DNA of 64,000 nt, taken from the NCBI GenBank assembly GCA_016630955.3, contig CM049993.1:1302001-1366000 (forward strand), written 5' to 3'. The stretch's first letter is position 1; each line of letters begins with the position of its first letter. Made by a program: the position numbers and the translations under genes. The stretch comes from Didymella arachidicola (Eukaryota > Ascomycota > Dothideomycetes > Pleosporales > Didymellaceae). Below the pieces are notes generated by a model. That model was given only the letters and a program-made list of their open reading frames with translations. It had not been told where the DNA came from and made no database searches. This document shows positions 8,201 to 16,399 of this stretch, one piece after another.

Positions 8201-8719
8201 TATTCGCTGGTTCTTCCAGTCGATCCATGGATTGTGCTCTCTTAACCAAGGGAGTCCTAATATGATATCATGGGCGGCCGTTCCCAGAACATCTAGGTCT
8301 ATCAATTCCTCGTGGTTGAATACTTTCAGACGTCGCTGTACCACTTCGTGGGTCACAGTCGACTCTCCTGGCATTGGTTCTCCGTTGGCTACTCGTAAAG
8401 GGTATGGTTCCTCCTTTCTTCGCTTCTGCAAGCCTGCTTGCGCGATAGCGGATTGAGACACGTAGTTGCTCTGTGCTCCTGAGTCCAACAATGCCGTCAT
8501 CCTGGTGCCTTCTAGCACAACAGGGAATTTGATGAGGGACTGGGCCTCATTGGAATCCTGACGTCGATTCCGGGAGCCCTGGACTGCGTTGAGAAAAAGC
8601 TCTCGTCCGGGTCGTCCTTGGCGTCCGTTTGCCATATGTCTAAAAAAGACTCGTCCTGGGGCATAAAACCGCTCAGGCGTTTTAGCGTCTCGTGGTTCCT
8701 GCACTTCGGATGGAAGCAC
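5159..8719 (-). CDS. Pol polyprotein of element C (protease-RT-RNase H-integrase-chromodomain)
   Basis: Open for 1,186 codons with no in-frame ATG required, because it is entered by -1 frameshift from gag (probable site 8641-8647). Domains in order: retropepsin (LLDSGAQSNYV), reverse transcriptase with catalytic YLDD, RNase H (ETDASDLALG, TDHKNL), integrase HHCC zinc region (HPGITRTMELIKRH with CVSC) and DDE core (TMDFVTQLP, HPQTDGQTERVNQ). A C-terminal chromodomain follows (WEVEKII, YLVKWLGYP, NTWEP). The chromodomain marks a chromovirus and should direct integration to methylated-histone chromatin, which fits insertion in a repeat nest. All catalytic motifs appear present, so the enzyme set may be active. 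The last 38 codons lie opposite the antisense ORF. Confidence 0.95.
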   Translation of the reverse strand: MLPSEVQEPRDAKTPERFYAPGRVFFRHMANGRQGRPGRELFLNAVQGSRNRRQDSNEAQSLIKFPVVLEGTRMTALLDSGAQSNYVSQSAIAQAGLQKRRKEEPYPLRVANGEPMPGESTVTHEVVQRRLKVFNHEELIDLDVLGTAAHDIILGLPWLREHNPWIDWKNQRITLTRHGSGTPGQRPAQLTTQLVDEKEINNISSNKTRQDRAVDRADTDQPQDHKATVKENSTTPDIPDEYREFIDLFRDEKTAKALPQHQEWDHEIKLEEGKKPPFGPIYQMSEKELEELRNYLKENLDKGFIRESESPAGFPVLFVPKKDGKLRPCIDYRKLNDITIKNRYPLPNISELQDRLAGAQYFTALDLRGAYNLIRMKEGEEWKTAFRTRYGHYEYLVMPFGLTNAPATCQALINNVLRAHLDITVVAYLDDILVYSKTLEEHVEHVRQVLVCLGAAHLRLKPEKCEWHKEEVEFLGFVVGRYGVKMSQEKIQVVKDWPTPKTVKNIQEFLGFVNFNRRFIKDYSTKALPLTKLTRKDTPFKWGEDQDKAFETLKQACVDPPTLVTFRSGEPLRMETDASDLALGACITQERDGQWHPIAYYSRKFSGPEERYDVHDKELLAIVSALEHWRVYAESCSELTIYTDHKNLVHFTTTKVLNRRQVRWSETLGQYKFKILYTPGKDNGRADALSRRHDLAGSKTINESAILGINSDGSLGPSQQLNNMMLVRQEHHVPSQVPEELEEEVISSHHDDPLHGHPGITRTMELIKRHYEFPNMRDKVAKFIKNCVSCQQNKHSTHAKYGEAQAMEPPTAPWTNITMDFVTQLPISKDPVTGYTYDSIFVVVDRFTKAAEFVPFRHSYTAEQLARVYLDRIVRHHGIPESIISDRDKLFTSNYWTTLLAAIGTKKKLSTAYHPQTDGQTERVNQTMETYLRIYCNQQQDNWVSLLPMAQIAYNNKLSEATGVTPFFANHGRHPNLFTRSLDSNIQTESAINSVEALKEVHRKSLDNIAKAQSRSISYVNKKRKTAPLLKEGDKVYLLTKNLRTRRPTKKLDKVKVGPFFISKQISSVNYRLALPKDAKIHPVFHISLLEPADPRTPIQKDFHYQADGQDEWEVEKIIKQRKKGRSTEYLVKWLGYPDSENTWEPATYLTNCQQMLKEFEQASQALPRSGPASSPAASPQRRPRY

Positions 8720-10764
8720 TCAGCCCATTCTTGGCCGTAGCACCTCTCGTTTTGGACCATGTGCATGTTGAATATGTCTTCCACACATTCAATTCTTGGA
8801 AAGTGGAGATTCGTGCGTTTATCCCACAAGTGCTCTGCGCAATAGGTATCCGTACATTCCCACCAGTATTCCTCGCAGCCCTCGGGCTTACTTGGAAACC
8901 ATCCACTGTCCAGTTTGTACTGTCTGTGGTCTTCGCAGGCTTCGTGGTAGCACTGCGTAGGTGGTAGTCGAGGATGGTACGGGTTTCGAATATCCTGGAA
9001 CAGCTTCAACGTATAGCTCGGCGTTGGCAAAGCGGGCTGTCGGTCGAAGTCGGGTTCGTCTCGACTTCGAGCGTATAAGTTGTAGTCGTCCAGCTGTTGC
9101 TGAGTTGCAGAGTTGCTTTCTTTCCAGCGGATAAAGTCTTCCGTGTGCCATTCTTTGTTGGTTTTCTGTGCATTGGCTACCTGTTGGTCGAATCTCTTAA
9201 GTGCTTCGGGGTCACCGAGCAAGTACCGTCTTGACCGTTGAATATTTTCTTCCGTCATCCAATCACGGACAGACTCGACATCCTGTAGGCTTGGTGTCTG
9301 GATAGTAACGGATGACGCTTCTCCCTTGTGCTCTGGGATGTTGTTGACAATGGTCAAGTTTATCGTTGGTACTTGAGGTTCTTGGAAGACAGGAGTCTGG
9401 GTGGATTGGTCGCGCGAGACCATCATGTCCTGACTATGTTGTGCTCTGTCGCATACAATTAAACGTTTCCCTTCCTTTGAATAGTACTTGTCGTTGAGCC
9501 GGAAAAAGGAATCGTAGTATCGTTTGCCAACAATAGCGCTGCCGTCCTTAATGTCGCACTCTACCACATGGTGTTGACGGGGATCATTGTCAATCCACTC
9601 TTCCTTAGGGTAGGGTGTTGGTGACCGGATTTGCTTGCTTGGAGCATCCTCATCGGACTCCTCGATGTAGTCGTTGTCAAGTCCGGAAGTGGGGTCTTCC
9701 ATGAGACGTCCCATCTCATTAGTAACGACCTCCCACTCTTGGTCGCCGCTGTCGTCATGAGCCAGCATGTTCAGCTGCCTGGTTACTTTGTTCTTCATGC
9801 GACAGTCGCGGGCGTAGTGGCCTGTCTTGCCACAGCCGTAACAAGTCACTGAAGACTTATCACCGCGGTTATTACTACCCTTCTTTTTCTCATTCCATCG
9901 TTCAGGTCCTTTGTTGATGTTGGAGAGGTCCATTGCTGCAGGACCGTAGTATCCACTGTTCGTATCGTTGTGGACACGGCGTCCCATGTTGGCTTGGTAA
10001 AGGCCACCACGTTGACCACGGCGGTAGTTGTTGTTGCGCCACTGGTTGCGTGGGACCTGGGGTGGGCGAGTGACTTGAGTCACGGCTCGCACACGAGGGT
10101 CCTCTCTTAATTCTTGTTGAAGGTCGTAGAGCTTGACGTCGATACTAATCGCTTCGTTCACTAGTGCGTCGAAGGTATCGGTGGCTGCGGCAGTCCGCAT
10201 GAGCTCTTCTTTGACCTTGGGCTTAAGGCCTTGTTTGAACATGGTCATCAGCGCAACGTCGTCCCAGCCGGTGAACGTAGCTACTTGCTGAAACTTAGCA
10301 GCGTAGTCGGCGGCGGACGCAGTTTGTCGGATGCGCTGAATCTCACGTCGGGCGATGGTTGGTTCGTTGTGTACTCCAAATACTTGGCGAATCTGTTCCT
10401 TGAACAGATCGAAGTCTTCGATCCATGGGTCGATGTCTGCTGAGTTGCTTGCTCCGTCGTGGTAACGGCGAATAAAGGGTTTGATCCAAGTGAACGCGCG
10501 ATCCTTCATAAACGTACTCACAAAAGTGACACGTTTCTCCTCTGGGATGCGTTCTCCTTGGAACATGAAAAACAGATCGAACTTCATGAGCCAGTCTTCC
10601 AGCTTGTCGCGAGTGCCATCAAAGGCCTCGGGTTTAGCCACTGGGTAAACACTGGTAGGGGCAGGCGCCGCTGCCTCCTCGTCCATGTCGAGATCGTCAT
10701 CAGCCGTACGGCGTGATGCGTTGGAGTTGCTTGGGGTAGCACGGGATCCTGAGGTAGTACTCAT
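8512..10764 (-). CDS. Gag polyprotein of element C
   Basis: 750 aa from the ATG at 10764, 17 nt inside the 5' LTR, to TAG at 8512. The capsid-like region covers about residues 45-260. A CCHC knuckle (CYGCGKTGHYARDC) lies near residue 320. The remaining ~420 residues are an uncommon extension with conserved stretches shared with element A (VGKRYY, DKYYS, WFPSKP, EEYWW) and Cys/His groups (CYHEACEDH, CFHPKCRNH). Gag ends inside pol with a 208-nt overlap in the -1 frame. At 750 aa it is long for a Gag of this class. Confidence 0.93.
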   Translation of the reverse strand: MSTTSGSRATPSNSNASRRTADDDLDMDEEAAAPAPTSVYPVAKPEAFDGTRDKLEDWLMKFDLFFMFQGERIPEEKRVTFVSTFMKDRAFTWIKPFIRRYHDGASNSADIDPWIEDFDLFKEQIRQVFGVHNEPTIARREIQRIRQTASAADYAAKFQQVATFTGWDDVALMTMFKQGLKPKVKEELMRTAAATDTFDALVNEAISIDVKLYDLQQELREDPRVRAVTQVTRPPQVPRNQWRNNNYRRGQRGGLYQANMGRRVHNDTNSGYYGPAAMDLSNINKGPERWNEKKKGSNNRGDKSSVTCYGCGKTGHYARDCRMKNKVTRQLNMLAHDDSGDQEWEVVTNEMGRLMEDPTSGLDNDYIEESDEDAPSKQIRSPTPYPKEEWIDNDPRQHHVVECDIKDGSAIVGKRYYDSFFRLNDKYYSKEGKRLIVCDRAQHSQDMMVSRDQSTQTPVFQEPQVPTINLTIVNNIPEHKGEASSVTIQTPSLQDVESVRDWMTEENIQRSRRYLLGDPEALKRFDQQVANAQKTNKEWHTEDFIRWKESNSATQQQLDDYNLYARSRDEPDFDRQPALPTPSYTLKLFQDIRNPYHPRLPPTQCYHEACEDHRQYKLDSGWFPSKPEGCEEYWWECTDTYCAEHLWDKRTNLHFPRIECVEDIFNMHMVQNERCYGQEWAECFHPKCRNHETLKRLSGFMPQDESFLDIWQTDAKDDPDESFFSTQSRAPGIDVRIPMRPSPSSNSLLC
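8641..8647 (-). promoter_or_regulatory. Probable -1 frameshift slippery site UUUUUUA
   Basis: In the gag frame the codons read TCT TTT TTA, so T TTT TTA has the X XXY YYZ phase needed for -1 slippage. The shifted frame continues as Pol. The frame relation between gag (codon starts divisible by 3) and pol (remainder 1) on the minus strand is -1. The same heptamer sits in the same Gag context in element A (256-262). Confidence 0.8.
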
Positions 10765-10771
10765 CTTGGGG

Positions 10772-10779
10772 GTGTTCAA
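10772..10779 (-). promoter_or_regulatory. Putative self-primer binding site
   Basis: Next to the 5' LTR, with a 2-nt gap, the element strand reads TTGAACAC. It shows no TGG that would pair with a tRNA 3' end. Its exact complement GTGTTCAA lies in the LTR at 10996-11003, about 30 nt downstream of TATATA, where the RNA should start. This resembles the self-priming described for Tf1/sushi elements. Only 17 nt separate the LTR from the gag ATG. Confidence 0.55.
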
Positions 10780-10781
10780 AA

Positions 10782-11298
10782 TGTTGAAGTCGTACTTTAA
10801 GCAAAGCTCGTAAGCACTAATTCTATTGGTTCTCGGGGATGAGTACGGTGACAGGAAGCCGAAGGGGTTGGTTGCAATAAGGTGTACAGATACGATCTGT
10901 CAGTCTTGAGAGCAGGGTAACGATGAGTAGTACAGAGTAGACTGTCTAGCTCGAAGGTTAGGTTTGAGATCCAAAGACAAACTTGATAACTTAGGTTGAA
11001 CACGAACTATAAGGGTTGTGTTCCTATATGCTATATACTAAAGAGATATGCAGTGTGCTCAGTACCTGTAAGGTACTGATCATACTGATCGTTGATCTCA
11101 CTGATCACTGATCGCACTGAGCACTGATCACACCGATCATTGCCAAGACTTTTGATCAGTGTCACGTGACGTGATGTCGTTCGCAGAGTCGAAGCGTTGC
11201 CCTGTCTTTCCTTGTAGTTGCCCATGCTGCCAACTCCTGCTGTGCCGTACTGGGGTGTAATACTCGTTGTGATCCTTCGTGTTCCGCGGATCGTAACA
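10782..11298 (-). repeat. 5' LTR of element C
   Basis: 517 bp and identical to the 3' LTR as read. It drives gag-pol on the minus strand. TATATA is at 11032-11037, the presumed transcript start near 11003, the GATC cluster at 11076-11159, and GTCACGTGAC at 11161-11170. Confidence 0.96.
11161..11170. promoter_or_regulatory. GTCACGTGAC palindrome (E-box type) shared by all LTRs
   Basis: A 10-bp perfect palindrome with a CACGTG core, present in this LTR and in the other LTRs at 2698-2707, 3520-3529, 4460-4469 and 11467-11476. It is always about 124-132 bp upstream of the TATA box while the surrounding U3 sequence differs. CACGTG is the classic bHLH site in fungi, so it is a candidate upstream activating site. 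Confidence 0.6.
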
Positions 11299-11396
11299 CT
11301 AGCCTACTCTTAGCTACTAATATACTAGAAGAAGCTAAACTCTACTTTATAATATATCTACACACTATAGATATAGAACACCTACTTACTAGCTAT

Positions 11397-11860
11397 TGTT
11401 ACGATCTCCGAAAGAACAGGTACTGATAGGAAGCGGGGTATCGCTTAGGATGACAGCGTGTCACGTGTCACGTGACTAACCACCTCGCCAAGAGCAACCA
11501 CCTTAAGATATGCAAGGTGGCAGACCACCACAAGGTGGCTACACCACCTGCAGAGTTACAGATGGTTAAGCTACTACGCGATGGTAGCAGCCAGATCTTA
11601 ATAGTATAATAGTACGTAGGAACACAACTCTTACAGTGTGTGTTCAATCCTAAGTTAAAGTTTGTCTTTGGATCTCAAACCCAACCTTCGAGCTAGACAG
11701 TCTACTCTGTACTACTCATCGTTACCCTGCTCTCAAGACTGACAGATCGTATCTGTACACCTTATTGCAACCAACCCCCTCGGCTTCCTGTCACCGTACT
11801 CATCCCTGAGAACCAATAGAATTAGTGCTTACGAGCTTTGCTTAAAGTACGACTTCAACA
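11397..11860 (+). repeat. Solo LTR D (464 bp) with 5-bp target duplication
   Basis: Begins TGTTACGATC and ends GACTTCAACA, flanked by GCTAT at 11392-11396 and 11861-11865. Its U3 holds many CCACC/GGTGG motifs in both orientations (about 11490-11555), which are not seen in the other LTRs. It keeps GTCACGTGAC (11467-11476), a TATA-like TATAAT (11605-11610) and GTGTTCAA (11640-11647). Confidence 0.92.
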
Positions 11861-11865
11861 GCTAT

Positions 11866-13325
11866 ATAGTAGCTATTAGAATAAGTATAGGTAGGATAGC
11901 TAGAAAGCTGTAACAAATATAGACTAAAGTCTAGTATCTAGGATTGCTTCTGCCTAAGATACTAAGGATAATACTAACAGCCCCCTACTACTTGCCTAGC
12001 TACTAAACAGACCTAATAATAGGCGTAGATAAAGAGACCGCAGCGAAGGCCTTTAAAGAATAGTAGGCCTACCTTCTACCCTTAGACATAACTATCTTCT
12101 TAGATAGCTCTAAGCAGTATACAAAGAAAGGAGAAAAGTAGGTTACCTACGGCTTTGCTGTGTACTAGGACGGAAAACAACTTTATACTAGACGCGGGTT
12201 GCTTTGCCCTACCTTACACGTCTTTAACGCGGAAGTAGTAGGCGTATAGAGGGGCCTCCAGCACACTATAAGACAACCACCGCTCTGCACTCGCCGAATC
12301 TAGCTGTGCATAGACAGCACCTCCGTTATATAGTGCCTGAAGGGCAGCGCATCCCCTACCTCTTAATAGGCCTTCCTAGAGTGTCACGGCGCTATAGAGA
12401 CCCACGACGTCTCCATTAAATGGGCCCTAGGGCACCTAGGCATTGAAGGAAACGAAGCGGCAGATAGGCTAGCAGACCTAGAAGCCTATTACCTGCTACT
12501 CCCTACTAGAAAGGCTGCTATGCCTACACTCTTAGGCATTAAGTTAGTAGCCCGCAAGACACTACAACACACACAACAGACCTAGTAGTCTAAAAAGAGG
12601 GCTAAGCGCTTAAAATAGTACAAAAGATAGGACTTAGGCTACTTACTAAACAGCAGACTACCTAAGTTAGACCTACTAAGAGCTACCCTGACTAAACTGC
12701 TCTCTATCCGATCTATGCACGGCGACTTCGCTTGGTACCACCGAAAGTTCAGTCACAACGACGCAACACTCACCTGCTCATGCAGACGCGACAAGACGCC
12801 AGAACACCTTGCGCTCTGCCGCAAGACCATAGGAGCTTTTGGCCGATGGCCACTTCGACCAGCTATACCACCGTCCAGCCGGAACGATGGCCTAGCGTAT
12901 ACTGCTGCGCTGATTGGGGATCTAGAGACTTTTGAAGCATTTACCCAACTCACACAGTACTACACTAAAGTCTGCCCCCGGTAGCTTACCTAGTGCTGCA
13001 ACAGCAGCAAACAGCCGTACTATTTCCTTACTCTCCTTCTTACTCTCCCTCTCCCTCTCTCCCACTTCTCTGGCATTTACCTGCCTCTGAACACACACAA
13101 GGAATCCACCCTAATATACACAAATTGCTTAGTCTCTACAGCTAGAAGGGGAGCTGTAGCTTAATATAGTAGCAATACCCGCGCAGGCAAGAAATGCTTT
13201 CTAAGGTAGTGTGTTAGCACAGTAATTCTATAGCTTAGCACGTCGTATATGCCCTTCGGGAGGCGAGATGATGGGCTTAATCCTCATCAACTAGACGTAA
13301 AATGAATACCAACCAACCAACCAAC
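11866..13325 (+). pseudogene. Decayed Tad-type LINE, 3' part of ORF2 (RNase H and zinc knuckle)
   Basis: Conceptual translation gives a LINE RNase H domain with many TAG stops at about 12,100-12,560. Readable blocks include YGFAVY, FNAEVVGV and IKWALGHLGIEGNEAADRLA. A short open part follows (12715-12984) with HGDFAWYHRKF and a cysteine knuckle CSCRRDKTPEHLALC. Stops are mostly TAG where CAG or TGG would be expected, which is the RIP signature. The copy ends in an ACCA-type simple repeat (about 13300-13325), the usual LINE tail. It is 5'-truncated or overwritten upstream. Confidence 0.85.
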
Positions 13326-14086
13326 CCCTTCAGCCCAACGTCATCCTCCAACGCTTCGCCAAGGATACCCCTAAGGCCTCTGATAGCAACACAAGCTCTT
13401 CTTCAACATATTCTGGCAAGGATTGGCTCAAAATTGAGACTCTGTTACGCAAAGTAGTGAGGGATGAGAGCAGTAAGGAGCTGAGGAAGCTCAGCCGCTC
13501 GCTCCACCATATCTCAATTCAGAACCAGCTCCTCCACCATGAGATAGCAGGCCTTAAAGAGGTTCTTAAGGCTCAAAAGAAGCACAAGAACAAGAATAAA
13601 GCTCTTCAATTCCAGCCTTGCAAGGAGTATCATGGTGGGGCTGAGTTCTACTCTCCTAGCAGAGTAGAGAAAGCATGCACTGATGAGAGGATAAAGCAAC
13701 AGAGCCAGAGGGAGGAAGAGTTCCAAAAAGCAGAGATGAAGAAGCTTAGGCACGCTAATAGGCTGTACAATGAGAAGATTGCTCAAGAGAGGCGTGAGCA
13801 GCGGGTGAGGGAGAAGGAGGAGCGTGAGCAAGTAAGAGCTGAGAAGGCCAAGGAAGCAGCTGAACGCAAAGCTCAGAGAGACCGTGGTAAACAAGCTTGC
13901 AACGCTCAAAAAGCTGTACAATTGCCCCAAATAGGCAAGCGCAAAGCTTCAGCAGCTCCTGCAGCAAAAATACAGAAGAAGCGTCGTACTGTGGCTGCTG
14001 CGCGTGGTGTTGTTGCTGCAGAGCCTCCTGCAGCACCTCGCACCCACACCACGCGCAGCGGCAGAACAGCAACTCTATATAATTAG
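13322..14086 (+). pseudogene. C-terminal remnant of a pogo/Fot1-type DDE transposase
   Basis: Open from the LINE tail to TAG at 14086; the first in-frame ATG is at 13457 (209 aa). It has the characteristic tail of fungal pogo-family transposases: a leucine-rich helix (HISIQNQLLHHEIAGLKEVL), then YHGGAEFYSP, then a long Arg/Glu/Lys coiled coil. It ends in a basic Ala-rich segment with RTTRSGR-like residues (HTTRSGRTATLYN). The helix-turn-helix and DDE domains are missing, so this is a fragment joined to the LINE end. Expression is possible but function as a transposase is not. Confidence 0.75.
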
Positions 14087-14757
14087 ATTATATAGAAGAA
14101 TATTGTCGGATAGGCCTATAGAACAATCCACCAGAAAATTTCATGATACTAGCTATTGTACGTGACTCTATAGCCTCATTTTGTTGGTGCTCATTAAGGT
14201 GGTTCGGCGCATTGACTGAATCCGCGCATTGAGTGCACGGACACGGTAGGTGATTAGAACACTGTTCCGAGGTTGGACGACCTCGCTTCATCTCCAGACG
14301 CCGGTGTTGGAAAGAGAGCATAAGAAGAATCATCCGACGGCCCAGTGGGCGTAGCAGAGTGTTGCTTATGGCTTGGCGCGTTCCCGACCAGCATAGCAGT
14401 ATCAGACGCTCCTCGAACAACTTGATGACTCAAACCCTACTGAATACGGCTTCCAAACGGTTTTCACATATTGAATTCGCCATGTTGCAGTAGTACAAAT
14501 CCTGTACCAAGCTTGGGTGCCCGTCAGCAACTCGGATGAAAGCAAAGTATCGACATTACCAGTGTATGTACAGATCACTTCTGTTCGTAAGTTTCTGTCA
14601 TTTCGATCGAATTTGGAATGACTAGGAGTTTGTGATATCTGCCATCGCTCAAACTGCTGTCCAAGATGACCTATGGTCATCGCAGTCCATATCCACAACG
14701 ATCGCCATTCCTAGACCGTCAAATACTGATGTGATTGACCAAGCTCCCTGATTCTCG
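14087..14757. other. Repeat-to-gene transition, no gene seen
   Basis: Just after the transposase remnant there is a doubled motif (CGCGCATTGA-type, about 14202-14242), which may be the subterminal repeat of that transposon. The rest has no credible ORF or RNA gene. Confidence 0.5.
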
Positions 14758-15453
14758 CTACTGCTCCGCCTGAGCAGCCTGGGCCTTCTTGCAGCGAGCA
14801 GGGTTGTCGAGACACGGATGACCCTTTGCGCAGTAGTAGTCGTTGGAGCAAAAACCGTAAAGACACCTGAGAACGATGGTGCGATCCTTGGAGCAAGTGT
14901 AGGATGGCTTCTCGTCGAGGTCAGCAGGCGCAACTTCAGCCTGGGCAGACATGTCGCGTGCTTCGGACTTGAGCGTTCCTAGGGGCAGTGACTTGGGCGC
15001 GCAGATGAAGGAGCCGTCCTGGCATGCATCACCAGCTTTGCAATAGTAGTCTGTGGAGCAGAAGCCAAACTTGCAGATCAGAACGCCGGTGCGGTCCTTG
15101 GAACACTCGTTGTGCTCATTCTCCTCGGATGACGCAGACCTTGCGGCAACCTTAGCTGACACCGGGACCTTTGGGACGGGCAGCGCGACCATGTCCACGC
15201 AAGCGGCGCCGTTATCATGGAGGAAGCAGAAGGATTCGCAGGTATCAATGTTGATGCAAGCGTCTGAGATCTCAGCCCCGGGTATCTCGCAGCGGATAAC
15301 ATCTCTGCTGTTGCAGTGGTGTTTCTGCGTCTGAGTGTCTTGCCAGAAGGTGATGGGAGAGGCAAGGAGGCTGGGGGTGTTAGGTGCGACAAGTGCGCTT
15401 GAGGTAAGTGCAGTCAGGCCAAGCCCGGAAAGGAGGACCTTGACGAATCGCAT
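14758..15453 (-). CDS. Secreted cysteine-rich protein with duplicated 6-Cys module (effector candidate)
   Basis: 231 aa from ATG at 15453. Residues 1-20 form a signal peptide (basic start, hydrophobic core, small residues before LVAP). The mature protein has 18 cysteines: six in an N-terminal segment and two copies of a module with identical spacing, C-X9-C-X4-C-X5-C-X5-C-X6-C. Both copies begin CSKDRT and share GFCS and DYYC. No membrane segment follows. It lies next to the transposon nest, the typical location of fast-evolving secreted proteins in plant-associated fungi. Function is unknown: an apoplastic effector, carbohydrate-binding or protective role are options. I recognise no named family. 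Confidence 0.85.
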   Translation of the reverse strand: MRFVKVLLSGLGLTALTSSALVAPNTPSLLASPITFWQDTQTQKHHCNSRDVIRCEIPGAEISDACINIDTCESFCFLHDNGAACVDMVALPVPKVPVSAKVAARSASSEENEHNECSKDRTGVLICKFGFCSTDYYCKAGDACQDGSFICAPKSLPLGTLKSEARDMSAQAEVAPADLDEKPSYTCSKDRTIVLRCLYGFCSNDYYCAKGHPCLDNPARCKKAQAAQAEQ

Positions 15454-16399
15454 TGTGAATGTTGTAGTGCGTATACTACTCAGGAGTCGTATATATCGAG
15501 TTGACTTACTTGGATCTCGTGTGCAGTGTTGAGAAGGCGTATATGCTCAAGTGAGCACTGTTTAAGTACAATTGGGGAGCGTTTGCCTGCCCCACCTACG
15601 TGAAGTGCAGGTGAAGGCAGCAGGGAGAAGTTGCGGCTGAGTCGCCAACAAGATCAATTTAGAGCGACTGCTCGACTTTTGGTACCAGGTCAAGCAGTAG
15701 TTGAGTCCGCATTGACTACACACTGGGTGAGTACTATCCTTTTCTGAAACTAGATGCTAGTCCGTCGCGTCGCACTTAGGTACACAACCCACGGCAGTCA
15801 AGGAGTACGGTAGTGTATGATTGTCTCAGTACGATGCTGACTTCCTGTCTTGCAGACACAAGTACAACTCCATAAACTAATAAGATGTAGCGTCTATTTA
15901 ACGCTTCCGCTACCACCCTGCAGCTTTATTCCGAGCGCGTTCGCCCAACGAATCCGACACTTTGCCTGGTAGAATGAGGGTAACAAAGAAGATCATAAGA
16001 TTTTTCAAACGAAACCTGGTCTGCGGTAAGCATAACAGTTCCATAATTTGCGACCTCTTTGTCGAGCATGGAGTCATGTGGGAATTCGAGACATGGGCTT
16101 TTTGGTCTGAACCTCCCCGACCACACATTAGGATCACATGTAAAGTGATACGAAACCCATATCCTCAGAACAACCACTGCTATCCAACTGCAGATGGCAC
16201 TTTGTCTGTCGAGATGTCAATGGTTCACAATGCTCGATGTAGACCGGCTACATAGTCGACGTTGTTGGATATCAACATAATTCCCACACCGCTGACCTGA
16301 TTCCTTTCAAAGATTAAAAAGGTCATCCCCTCTCTTCACCTGATTGTGTTTGGTAAGTCGTCTTTGGTAAGACTTGACTCCCGCTTGAGGGCCAACCAC
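15454..16399. other. Intergenic, no gene seen
   Basis: Shared upstream region of the secreted-protein gene (minus) and the kinase gene (plus). Only short overlapping frames without codon bias or homology are present. Confidence 0.6.

Larger units (their letters stand above)
4081..11298 (-). mobile_element. Complete Ty3/Gypsy chromovirus, element C (7,218 bp)
   Basis: Two 517-bp LTRs (4081-4597 and 10782-11298) that appear identical throughout flank gag, pol and an antisense ORF. The target duplication CTAGC is present at 4076-4080 and 11299-11303. Gag and Pol have no internal stops. Identical LTRs and open frames indicate a very recent insertion that has escaped RIP, unlike the decayed repeats around it. 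Pol order is protease, RT, RNase H, integrase, chromodomain, which places it among chromoviruses. Tf1/sushi-like self-priming is suggested by the region next to the 5' LTR. Confidence 0.96.
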
